From NCBI GenBank assembly GCA_012798185.1, contig JAAZNS010000336.1, positions 1 through 8,618 of the forward strand: DNA of 8,618 bases. Direction: 5' to 3'. The position numbers and the translations under genes were made by a program. Position 1 is the stretch's first letter, and each line of letters begins with the position of its first letter. Source of the DNA: Chloroflexota bacterium. Its GTDB lineage: Bacteria; Chloroflexota; Anaerolineae; Anaerolineales; UBA4823. Of the stretch, positions 1-6,451 are shown one piece after another. The notes below the pieces were generated by a model. The model did no database searches. It saw only the letters and a program-made list of their open reading frames with translations, and had not been told where the DNA came from.

Positions 1-879
1 AGTTTAATGATGGAAGGTCTCTCTTATATCGCTGGAACAGAACTACCCGTGGTGCTGATCGATGTGGTGCGTGGCGGACCTGGCTTGGGAAATATTGCCC
101 CATCACAAGGTGACTATAACCAGATTGTTCATGGAGGCGGTCATGGCGATTATCACCCTATTGTCTTGGCACCTTCCAGCGTGCAGGAAGCGATCGATTA
201 TGTTTATATGGCGTTTGACCTAGCAGAAAAATACCGTTCGATTGTGATCATTATGGTGGATGGTAACATTGGGCAAATGATGGAACCCACCGAAATGCCT
301 CCCATGCGTCCGATTAAAACCGAATATCCAGATTGGGCAGTGCGCGGAGCGCAGGGAAGGGAGCCCAGGATTTTAACTTCAATATATATTGATCCTCCCC
401 AGGAAGAAGTGATCAATTTTAAACTTGCCAAGCGATGGCTGGAAATTGAAGCCAATGAAATCAGGTACAAAGAATATTATATGGAGGATGCAGAATTTGC
501 GGTTATCGGATTTGGAACCGCGGGGAGAATTTCTCTTTCTGCTGTGCGCGCTGCCCGCGCCCAAGGCATTAATATTGGTTTATTCCGTCCGATTTCTCTA
601 AGTCCCTACCCGTACAAACAAATCGAAGCTCTTTCAAAAAAGGTCAAGAAAATGCTGGTGGTTGAAATGAATGCCGGGCAGATGTTAGAAGACGTACAGA
701 AAGCTGTAAAAGGACGCATTCCTATCGCTTTTTATGGACGTATGGGCGGAATTACACCTTTCCCCGATGAAATCCTGAATGAAATTCAACGTTTAGCTGT
801 AGAAGAAATTCCTTTGGATGATGATCCCCGCCGACGATGGCTGGATCGATCTGACGAAATATTAAGCGGCTTGAATTAA
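1..879 (+). CDS. vorB: 2-oxoacid:ferredoxin oxidoreductase, alpha subunit (VorB type), 5'-truncated by window edge
   Basis: This is the alpha subunit of a CoA-acylating 2-oxoacid:ferredoxin oxidoreductase. The complex oxidatively decarboxylates a 2-oxoacid to acyl-CoA and CO2 and reduces ferredoxin in the cytoplasm. The frame is open from base 1 (Ser-Leu before the Met at 7). The Met-Met-Glu-Gly context is internal to the family, so the true start lies upstream and roughly 60-75 residues are missing. The visible part contains the pyrimidine-binding-domain signatures RGGPGLGNIAPSQGDY and GGGHGDY, then GQMMEP. The second, transketolase-C-like domain starts near AVIGFGTAGR and ends with GRMGGITPFPDEI. 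The 292 visible residues fit a family of about 350-370. The sequence best resembles VorB proteins annotated for branched-chain 2-oxoacids (3-methyl-2-oxobutanoate), but substrate cannot be fixed from sequence and a KorA-like role is possible. The stop overlaps the ribosome binding site of the beta gene. The small ferredoxin (delta) subunit usually lies upstream and would be outside the window. Confidence 0.9.
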   Translation, partial: SLMMEGLSYIAGTELPVVLIDVVRGGPGLGNIAPSQGDYNQIVHGGGHGDYHPIVLAPSSVQEAIDYVYMAFDLAEKYRSIVIIMVDGNIGQMMEPTEMPPMRPIKTEYPDWAVRGAQGREPRILTSIYIDPPQEEVINFKLAKRWLEIEANEIRYKEYYMEDAEFAVIGFGTAGRISLSAVRAARAQGINIGLFRPISLSPYPYKQIEALSKKVKKMLVVEMNAGQMLEDVQKAVKGRIPIAFYGRMGGITPFPDEILNEIQRLAVEEIPLDDDPRRRWLDRSDEILSGLN

Positions 880-892
880 GGAGATACGATAA

Positions 893-1669
893 ATGGCTAT
901 CGATGTGCCTGCTCAGGTAGTTTACCAGCGACCTAAATCATTACGGGATGTTCATACGCATTATTGCCCAGGTTGTACTCATGGTGTTGCCCACCGGTTA
1001 GTTGCCGAAGTAATGGATGAAATGAACATTAGGGAACAAGCGATTGGGGTTGCTCCGGTGGGTTGTTCGGTATTTGCTTATAATTATTTCAATTGTGATT
1101 TTGTCGAAGCAGCTCATGGACGAGCGCCGGCAATGGCTACTGGAATCAAACGAGTGCTTCCCGATAGGATTGTATTCACTTATCAGGGAGATGGCGACCT
1201 GGCTTCGATTGGCATGGCAGAGATAATGCATGCTGCAGGGCGCGGCGAAAACATCACCGTCATTTTTATTAATAATGCAATTTATGGCATGACAGGCGGT
1301 CAAATGGCGCCGACCACACTTCCAGGACAAAAAACAACCTCTTCGCCCGCAGGACGGGACGTTGAACAAATGGGCTTTCCGTTAAAAATGGCTGAGCTTT
1401 TATCAAAAATGGATGGGAGCGGTTATGTCGTTCGGCGCAGTTTACACGACTCTGCCAATATCCGTAAAGCCAAAAAAGCCATTCGTTTGGCGTTTGAAAC
1501 CCAACAACGCGGTCTGGGTTTTTCATTGGTTGAACTTCTGTCGACCTGTCCAACCAATTGGGGGCTTACCCCTCTGGAAGCGTTCAAATGGGTAGAAGAA
1601 CACATGGTGCCGGTTTACCCCTTAGGCGATTACAAAGTAGCCGCGGCACTGGAGGGGATCAAAGTTTGA
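893..1669 (+). CDS. korB: 2-oxoacid:ferredoxin oxidoreductase, TPP-binding beta subunit
   Basis: This 258-residue subunit binds thiamine pyrophosphate and forms the active site with the alpha subunit. Seen directly: an N-terminal HYCPGC motif (Cys25, Cys28), the conserved APVGCS segment (about 54-59), AAHGRAPAMATGIKR (73-87), and the TPP/Mg motif GDGD (99-102) followed by Asn127-Asn128 and YGMTGGQ. Length is normal for stand-alone beta subunits, and no fused 4Fe-4S ferredoxin domain is present, so electron transfer depends on a separate delta subunit. The start at 893 is supported by AAGGAG at 878-883, nine bases upstream and overlapping the alpha stop codon, which suggests tight operon expression. 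Naming in this family is inconsistent (VorA, KorB, PorB); the symbol denotes the family role and not a proven 2-oxoglutarate specificity. Confidence 0.93.
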   Translation: MAIDVPAQVVYQRPKSLRDVHTHYCPGCTHGVAHRLVAEVMDEMNIREQAIGVAPVGCSVFAYNYFNCDFVEAAHGRAPAMATGIKRVLPDRIVFTYQGDGDLASIGMAEIMHAAGRGENITVIFINNAIYGMTGGQMAPTTLPGQKTTSSPAGRDVEQMGFPLKMAELLSKMDGSGYVVRRSLHDSANIRKAKKAIRLAFETQQRGLGFSLVELLSTCPTNWGLTPLEAFKWVEEHMVPVYPLGDYKVAAALEGIKV

Positions 1670-1702
1670 TCAGGTTACCAACAAAGGAAAAAGGATAAAA
1701 CA

Positions 1703-2269
1703 ATGCAGACAGATATCGTAATTGCTGGATTTGGAGGCCAGGGTGTGTTGTTTGCAGGTCAAATTCTTGCCTTCGCGGGGATGGACGCTGGGTATAACGT
1801 TACCTGGATTCCTTCGTATGGACCTGAAATGCGCGGCGGCACTGCAAACTGCACCGTGATTATTTCTGATGAAGAAATTGGCTCGCCATTAGTGAGACAC
1901 CCGAAAGCAGCAATTGTTTTAAATCTACCTTCTCTGGAAAAATATGAACCAATGATAATCAGTGGGGGGGTGCTGGTAGCAAATGCCTCTCTGGTAAACC
2001 GTGGAGCAGCGCGAAATGATATCGATAGCGTTTTTGTTCCCACTAATGAGATCGCCGAGGCATTAGGTAATCGGCGTTTAATAAATATGGTAGCTGTTGG
2101 AGCGCTTTTAACATTACTGCCAGTTATAAAAGTCTCTGATATCGAAAAAGCCCTAGACAAGCATATGCCCGAGCGGCACCGTAAATTGCTTCCGGTAAAT
2201 GTTCAAGCTCTCGAGCAGGGCGCTGAATTTGCGAAAAAACACACCGTTTTAAAGAACACTGTATCGTAG
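1703..2269 (+). CDS. korC: 2-oxoacid:ferredoxin oxidoreductase, gamma subunit
   Basis: This is a 188-residue gamma subunit of the same oxidoreductase. In the family it forms part of the CoA-binding/domain III region of the complex. The N-terminus carries the glycine-rich GFGGQGVLFAGQ motif (residues 9-20), and the SYGPEMRGGTANC signature lies at 38-50; both are hallmarks of gamma subunits. A core follows with alternating hydrophobic beta strands (AAIVLNLPSL, GGVLVANASL) and a conserved RLINMVAVGALL helix. Length matches the usual 180-190. It lies 33 bases after the beta stop, with a purine-rich stretch (AAGGAAAAAGGA) before ATG 1703 and no terminator between, so the three subunits are very probably cotranscribed. 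Confidence 0.93.
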   Translation: MQTDIVIAGFGGQGVLFAGQILAFAGMDAGYNVTWIPSYGPEMRGGTANCTVIISDEEIGSPLVRHPKAAIVLNLPSLEKYEPMIISGGVLVANASLVNRGAARNDIDSVFVPTNEIAEALGNRRLINMVAVGALLTLLPVIKVSDIEKALDKHMPERHRKLLPVNVQALEQGAEFAKKHTVLKNTVS

Positions 2270-2306
2270 TAAAATGGGGATTTGAATATAATCTAAGGAG
2301 AATTCG

Positions 2307-2972
2307 ATGCAGCGTTCAATCGTTACAGTTTTAATCAGGCTTAGTCTTTGTCTGATGTTTATTTTTGTCACTGGTTGTCAGGTTTTTGCTCCACCTTCCA
2401 CACCAACTTCGACCAGTACACCCATTCCTCCCACGAACACACCGCTTCCTCCCAGCCCAACACCCATTCCACCCACGATAACCCCGACGTTTACACCTCC
2501 GCCGACTCTCCCCCCGCCAATGCCTACCGACACAGAAATTCCACCTTTGCCCTCTGCAACGGCTTCGGGAGAAGAAGCCATTTATTTTTATGTGCTTAAG
2601 TTGGAAAATAAAAACCTTAAAGTTTGCGGCGGAGAGACCCCAATTGCAATAAACACAGGGATTGCACGGACGCACGACGCAGAAATCGATGTCAAAGTGG
2701 CATTACAGCGCTTGTTTTCATATAAGATGGAATATTTTGGCGAACTATATAATCCGGTATTCCGCTCCAATTTCAGCGTCAATGGCGTTACCAGGCAAGA
2801 CGGAGGTATATCGGTTGACATCGGCGGCGCTTATGTAAAATCTGACAACAAATGTGACGGTGCTCGAGTTAGATTGCAAGTGATTACCACCTGTAAACAA
2901 TTCCCCGATACAAAAACCTGTAAGCTTTATTTGAATGGGGGAAGCTTTGCCGATTTGGTGGTTGGAAAATAA
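2307..2972 (+). CDS. Pro/Thr-rich lipoprotein with a possible GerMN-like C-terminal domain
   Basis: This is a predicted envelope lipoprotein of 221 residues. A basic/hydrophobic signal segment (residues 1-23) ends in the lipobox VTGC, with Cys24 as the predicted lipidated residue. Residues about 28-84 form a low-complexity linker dominated by Pro and Thr, a spacer style common in cell-surface proteins. The C-terminal 135 residues appear folded and contain four cysteines (107, 183, 196, 205) that could form disulfides outside the cell. The order of elements (a helix VALQRLFSYK, a strand GGISVDIGGAYV, a helix running into TTCKQFPDTKTCKLYLNG) resembles the GerMN domain of sporulation/germination and LpqB-type lipoproteins. 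This fold assignment is an inference made by eye. AAGGAG (2295-2300), six bases before ATG, supports the start. The gene lies 37 bases after the gamma-subunit gene with no terminator between, so readthrough from the oxidoreductase operon is plausible although no functional link is known. Confidence 0.65.
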   Translation: MQRSIVTVLIRLSLCLMFIFVTGCQVFAPPSTPTSTSTPIPPTNTPLPPSPTPIPPTITPTFTPPPTLPPPMPTDTEIPPLPSATASGEEAIYFYVLKLENKNLKVCGGETPIAINTGIARTHDAEIDVKVALQRLFSYKMEYFGELYNPVFRSNFSVNGVTRQDGGISVDIGGAYVKSDNKCDGARVRLQVITTCKQFPDTKTCKLYLNGGSFADLVVGK

Positions 2973-3000
2973 TCGATTAATTCAATAAGGAAACAGATTT

Positions 3001-3036
3001 AAAAAATCAGGCGGAAGCTTTTTCGAGCTTCCGCCT
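3001..3036 (-). terminator. Intrinsic terminator of ppdK, between convergent genes
   Basis: A perfect 11-bp stem (3009-3019 with 3026-3036, AGGCGGAAGCT/AGCTTCCGCCT) encloses a six-base loop. On the minus strand it is followed by GA and a run of six T (bases 3006-3001), the classic form of an intrinsic terminator, placed about 50 bases past the ppdK stop. On the plus strand it is followed only by TCGGTTTA, so it may also stop the lipoprotein transcript but less efficiently. Confidence 0.85.
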
Positions 3037-3087
3037 TCGGTTTATCTCTCTCCTCCTCGAAGAGAGAACCCCGGGGAAAATTTATAG

Positions 3088-5856
3088 CTATTTATCTTCG
3101 GCGATTGCCACACCTTTATGTTTTAATGCAGCATGTGCAGCAGCCAGACGTGCAATGGGTACACGGAATGGCGAACAGCTAACATAGTTGTTTCCGGCAA
3201 TGTGGCAAAATTCGATCGAGTTTGGATCACCGCCATGCTCGCCGCATATGCCTACTTCCAGGGTGGGACGGGTTTTTCTGCCTTCTTGAATGCACATTTG
3301 CATCAATCTGCCAACGCCTTCTCGATCGATGGTTTGGAAAGGATTCTTTGGAAGAATACCTTCCGCAATATATTTGACCAGGAAGTTACGCTCGGCATCG
3401 TCCCGGCTGTAGCCGAAGGTCATTTGGGTAAGGTCATTGGTGCCAAAAGAGAAGAATTCAGCAATTTTAGCGATTTCTCCTGCAGTGACCGCTGCACGGG
3501 GTATTTCGATCATCGTGCCGAACTTATATGAAAACTGTACTTTCTTTTCATCCATCACAGTTTTGGCAATTCTTTCGAGCCGGGGTTGAATCCATTCCAG
3601 TTCTTTTACGGTTCCGGTGAGCGGTATCATCACTTCTGGTTTTACAACGATGCCCTTGAGGGTCATATCTGCAGCCGCTTCGAAAATTGCACGAACCTGC
3701 ATTTCCACGATTTCGGGCATGTAGATGCTCAAGCGGACTCCGCGCAAACCCATCATTGGATTACTTTCGTGCATGGCACGGATGCTGGCAAGAAGTGACT
3801 CTTTTTCTGCCAATCCTTTAGTTTCACCTTTAACCTTCATGGTGATCACTTCTTCCAGCAATGCTTCTTCGGAGGGCATGAATTCGTGCAATGGCGGATC
3901 GATCAAGCGGATGATTACTGGATAGCCATCCATGGCTTCGAACAATCCAGCGAAATCAGCGCGTTGATAAGGCAGTAATTCATTCAGGGCAGCGGTCCGT
4001 TGTTCACTGGTTTCAGCCAGGATCATGCGCTGGACAATGGGTAAGCGTTCGGGCTCGAAAAACATATGCTCTGTACGGCAAAGACCGATGCCTACTGCAC
4101 CAAAAGAACGAGCGCGGCGAGCATCTTTGGGATAATCGGCGTTTGTCCAAACCTGAAGCCCGGTTGAAGGCATACCATTTTTACCATTACGAATACCTGG
4201 CGTAGCGCAAATTTCATCTGCCCATTTTAATAGAGTGAGTAAATCGACCTGTTTTTCGAGATCGGGAGAAGTGGTGGGGATTTTACCAAGGTAAACTTCG
4301 CCGGTGGTGCCATCAACAGATATCCACTCACCCTCTTTAACAACTTTACCATTCACTTCCATAATAAGTTTATCCAGGTTGATGCGGATGGAAGCCGCGC
4401 CAACCACACACGGTACACCAAACTGTCGGGCAACAACAGCAGCATGCGAGGTGGCGCCACCTTCACTGGTTAGAATACCTTTAGCTGCCAGCATACCATG
4501 TACGTCATCCGGTTTGGTAAATGGACGTACCATGATTACATCTTGATGGTTTTCTTTTGCCATTTTTTCGGCAGTATCGGCGTCGAAATAAACCTGTCCT
4601 ACTGCCGCACCTGGGGATGCATTCACGCCCTTGGCGTATAAACGTCCTTCACTCTTGGCTTCCTTTTTAGCTTTTTCATCGAATTGGGGGTGAAGGAGGG
4701 TATCCACGTTTTCAGGAGTTACCCGTAATACTGCTTCTTCCTTTGTAATTAAACCTTCATTTGCCATATCCACGGCAATTTTCACTGCAGCTTTTGCTGT
4801 GCGTTTCCCATTTCGTGTTTGCAGCATCCAAAGTTTGCCGTTTTCGATTGTAAATTCAACATCCTGCATTTCTTTGTAATGGTGCTCGAGTTTGGCGCAA
4901 ATATCCAGGAATTCTTTATAAGCTTCTGGCATTTCTTCTGCTAATTTCTCGATTTTCTCAGTATTGCGGATCCCGGCTACGACATCTTCACCTTGGGCAT
5001 TCAAAAGGTAATCGCCATACATTTTCTTTTCGCCCGTTGCTGGGTCGCGGGTAAAGGCAACGCCAGTACCAGAAGTCCAGCCCATGTTCCCAAATACCAT
5101 CGTGACGATATTGACCGCTGTCCCCAAATCGTGAGCAATGCCGGCAGCATTGCGGTAATCGACGGCGCGTTTTCCATTCCAGGATTGGAAAACCGCTTCG
5201 GTAGCCAACCTCAATTGTTCTTTAGGATCCTGCGGAAAGTCGAACCCTTTATGCTTTTTTACAATTGCTTTGAATTTTTCAGTTAATATTTTCCAGTCGT
5301 TGGCATCCAAATCGGTATCTAATTTAGCCCCTTTGCTGTTCTTATACGCCTCGAGTTCATCTTCGAATGCCTCATCGGGAATACCTAGAACGACTGAGCC
5401 GAATCCCTGGATTAAGCGGCGGTACGCATCATAAACGAAACGTTCGTCGTTGGTAAGCTTGATCATTCCTTGAGCGGTCACATCGTTCAAACCGATGTTC
5501 AGAACGGTGTCCATCATCCCGGGCATAGAGAATTTTGCGCCTGAACGGCATGATACGAACAGAGGATTGGCAGGATCCCCAAATTTCTTGCCGGTCTGTT
5601 CTTCTACCTTTTTAAGCGCAGCCAATTCTTGATCCCACATGCCTTCGGGAAATTTATTCCCAGATGCATAATAGGCGTTACAGGCTTCGGTGGTAACAGT
5701 AAAACCAGGAGGGACGGGCACACCTGCACGGGTCATATCTGCCAATCCTGCGCCTTTTCCACCTAAAAGTGCGCGTACTCCTTCCCATGATCCCCCAGCA
5801 TCTTTTTCTGCTTGGGCTACTTCATTGAACACGTAAACCCATTTTTTGGTTGTCAT
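3088..5856 (-). CDS. ppdK: Pyruvate phosphate dikinase
   Basis: This cytoplasmic enzyme of 922 residues interconverts pyruvate + ATP + Pi with PEP + AMP + PPi. All domains are in the usual order. The N-terminal ATP-grasp part begins GGKGAGLADMTRAGVPVPPGF (about 32-52) and includes SCRSGAKFSMPGMMDT (102-117). The central phosphohistidine domain has GGATSHAAVVAR with catalytic His471. The C-terminal PEP/pyruvate barrel has GIGLCRTEHMFF (589-600, Arg594 for phosphate binding), GTMIEIPRAA, SFGTNDLTQ, and GICGEHGGDP with catalytic Cys871. Thr469, two residues before the His, matches the site phosphorylated by PDRP regulators in other PPDKs, but no PDRP gene is in the window. Length is slightly above the common 870-900. 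The ATG at 5856 has GGAGG at 5867-5863, six bases upstream. The gene stands alone and convergent to the oxidoreductase operon. In fermenters it may run either gluconeogenically or, with PPi, glycolytically. Confidence 0.98.
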   Translation of the reverse strand: MTTKKWVYVFNEVAQAEKDAGGSWEGVRALLGGKGAGLADMTRAGVPVPPGFTVTTEACNAYYASGNKFPEGMWDQELAALKKVEEQTGKKFGDPANPLFVSCRSGAKFSMPGMMDTVLNIGLNDVTAQGMIKLTNDERFVYDAYRRLIQGFGSVVLGIPDEAFEDELEAYKNSKGAKLDTDLDANDWKILTEKFKAIVKKHKGFDFPQDPKEQLRLATEAVFQSWNGKRAVDYRNAAGIAHDLGTAVNIVTMVFGNMGWTSGTGVAFTRDPATGEKKMYGDYLLNAQGEDVVAGIRNTEKIEKLAEEMPEAYKEFLDICAKLEHHYKEMQDVEFTIENGKLWMLQTRNGKRTAKAAVKIAVDMANEGLITKEEAVLRVTPENVDTLLHPQFDEKAKKEAKSEGRLYAKGVNASPGAAVGQVYFDADTAEKMAKENHQDVIMVRPFTKPDDVHGMLAAKGILTSEGGATSHAAVVARQFGVPCVVGAASIRINLDKLIMEVNGKVVKEGEWISVDGTTGEVYLGKIPTTSPDLEKQVDLLTLLKWADEICATPGIRNGKNGMPSTGLQVWTNADYPKDARRARSFGAVGIGLCRTEHMFFEPERLPIVQRMILAETSEQRTAALNELLPYQRADFAGLFEAMDGYPVIIRLIDPPLHEFMPSEEALLEEVITMKVKGETKGLAEKESLLASIRAMHESNPMMGLRGVRLSIYMPEIVEMQVRAIFEAAADMTLKGIVVKPEVMIPLTGTVKELEWIQPRLERIAKTVMDEKKVQFSYKFGTMIEIPRAAVTAGEIAKIAEFFSFGTNDLTQMTFGYSRDDAERNFLVKYIAEGILPKNPFQTIDREGVGRLMQMCIQEGRKTRPTLEVGICGEHGGDPNSIEFCHIAGNNYVSCSPFRVPIARLAAAHAALKHKGVAIAEDK

Positions 5857-5927
5857 ACCTTGCCTCCAAAAGTAAAGAAAATAAGATAGCTATTCGAGAG
5901 TGTGAAAAAACATTTCTCAAACCACAT
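5853..5927 (-). CDS. Possible 24-codon leader ORF overlapping ppdK start
   Basis: Upstream of ppdK on the minus strand is a short ORF starting ATG TGG TTT GAG and encoding a strongly hydrophobic 24-residue peptide rich in Phe. Its start is preceded by a purine run GGGAGGAGGAT (5938-5928), the best Shine-Dalgarno-like sequence in this leader. Its TGA stop overlaps the ppdK ATG in the arrangement ATGA, which is typical of translational coupling. The ppdK ribosome binding site therefore lies inside the ORF. No homology is recognised, and a chance ORF is a serious alternative in such a short AT-rich stretch. Confidence 0.35.
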   Translation of the reverse strand: MWFEKCFFTLSNSYLIFFTFGGKV

Positions 5928-6216
5928 ATCCTCCTCCCTGGTTTTTTATTGAACTTATTTTTTACTCACTCGCTATTCACTATTTAAAAAAACCGTTAAG
6001 CCTATAGTTTACCACAAGGGGAGAATTCACAGGGAGATAATTTGCTTTGTTCATATAAATATTGATAATATAAAAATAAATTATCGAATGATTCCGCCGG
6101 GGTTTGTGCAATCACCAAATAGCAATTTATTAATTACGAAAGATGTAAAAATTACAATATTGATAAGTAATAGAATACAACAAATAATGTTGTAAAGTGG
6201 AAATATTAAGAAATAA
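5928..6216. other. AT-rich divergent intergenic region, no gene recognised
   Basis: This stretch separates ppdK (leftward) from the protease control region (rightward). It is strongly AT-rich apart from a short GC patch near 6094-6104. An 11-base direct repeat, AATATTGATAA, occurs at 6058-6068 and 6156-6166, and a near-complement (TTATCGAAT) at 6081-6089; these could be operator half-sites or simple AT-rich coincidence. The ppdK promoter should lie here, but I could not find a convincing -35/-10 pair on the minus strand. TATAGG (minus strand, around 6001-6006) is the nearest -10-like string and lacks a good -35. Confidence 0.6.
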
Positions 6217-6245
6217 TTGACTTACCATAGAGAATATGTTATACT
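6217..6245 (+). promoter_or_regulatory. Sigma70-type promoter of the riboswitch-protease transcript
   Basis: TTGACT (6217-6222) and TATACT (6240-6245) are separated by exactly 17 bases, and each matches the consensus hexamer at five of six positions. Transcription would begin near 6251-6253, right at the 5' strand of riboswitch helix P1. This agreement between promoter and aptamer positions supports both calls. Confidence 0.85.
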
Positions 6246-6251
6246 GTTGAT

Positions 6252-6342
6252 GAACGAAAAGGCAAACCCGGCGAAAACCGGGGGCGCAAAGCTATGGGTC
6301 TAAAGCTTAACAAGCCATGATTGCCAAGCTGCCGAAGCGTAA
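6252..6342 (+). ncRNA. Cyclic di-GMP class I riboswitch (GEMM-I) aptamer
   Basis: The sequence carries the conserved GEMM-I core. GGCAAACC lies at 6261-6268. A hairpin (CCCGG 6267-6271 with CCGGG 6278-6282) is capped by a GAAA tetraloop (6273-6276), closed by a C-A mismatch. GCGCAAAGC lies at 6284-6292, against the consensus ACGCAAAGC. A second hairpin (ATGG 6294-6297 with CCAT 6315-6318, upper stem CTT/AAG) holds the CTAAA tetraloop-receptor element at 6300-6304. Helix P1 closes the fold through ACG/CGT (6254-6256 with 6338-6340) and GGCA/TGCC (6261-6264 with 6330-6333). In this family the aptamer binds cyclic di-GMP and controls a downstream gene. Here it lies between a promoter and an intrinsic terminator, ahead of the secreted protease. 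Identification is by recall of the consensus and not by a covariance-model search. Confidence 0.9.
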
Positions 6343-6370
6343 AATTTTTATATTTTCGATCTTCGAGCGG
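6329..6370 (+). promoter_or_regulatory. Predicted antiterminator helix of the riboswitch expression platform
   Basis: Bases 6329-6337 (CTGCCGAAG) can pair with 6361-6370 (CTTCGAGCGG). Five pairs run from G6337-C6361 to C6333-G6365. A bulged A6366 follows, then C6332-G6367, G6331-C6368, T6330-G6369 (wobble) and C6329-G6370. This helix takes up the TGCC strand of aptamer helix P1 and the first five bases of the terminator 5' arm, so it excludes both. The intervening loop is 23 bases and AT-rich. Pairing was worked out by hand without energies. Confidence 0.6.
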
Positions 6371-6396
6371 ACTTGGCGAAAGCAGTCCGCTTTTTT
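6366..6396 (+). terminator. Riboswitch-associated intrinsic terminator
   Basis: AGCGGACT (6366-6373) pairs perfectly with AGTCCGCT (6384-6391). The apex can extend with GC/GC around a GAAA loop after a two-base bulge. A run of six T (6391-6396) follows, the first of which also closes the stem. It lies between the aptamer and the protease start, so it can only act as transcription attenuation for that gene. Confidence 0.88.
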
Positions 6397-6439
6397 GTTA
6401 ATATTTGCCCTATTGATAACTTTGATGAGTGAATTGAGC

Positions 6440-6445
6440 AGGAGG
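6440..6445 (+). promoter_or_regulatory. Ribosome binding site deciding the protease start
   Basis: A perfect AGGAGG lies six bases before ATG 6452 and follows the terminator. The reading frame is open back to an ATG at 6317, but that codon lies inside the riboswitch aptamer and has no such site. This fixes the start at 6452. Confidence 0.9.
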
Positions 6446-6451
6446 CTCGAT

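Noticed and set aside
998..1369. 123-codon antisense ORF within the beta-subunit gene
   Set aside because: It overlaps a clearly conserved TPP-enzyme gene and shows no recognisable domain.
2287..2292. TATAAT as a -10 element for the lipoprotein gene
   Set aside because: A start about seven bases downstream would fall in the Shine-Dalgarno sequence, and the bases at the -35 position (TCGTAG) are poor.
2378..2581. Glycine-rich minus-strand ORF opposite the lipoprotein linker
   Set aside because: It is the antisense shadow of the Pro/Thr-rich linker and has no ribosome binding site or recognisable product.
5986..6006. T-tract terminator on the minus strand upstream of ppdK
   Set aside because: The seven-T run (minus strand) follows only a very weak hairpin, and no upstream minus-strand gene is visible for it to serve.
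6317..6451. N-terminal extension of the protease starting at ATG 6317
   Set aside because: The codon lies inside the riboswitch aptamer and the extension runs through the terminator. The perfect AGGAGG and the signal peptide both support 6452.
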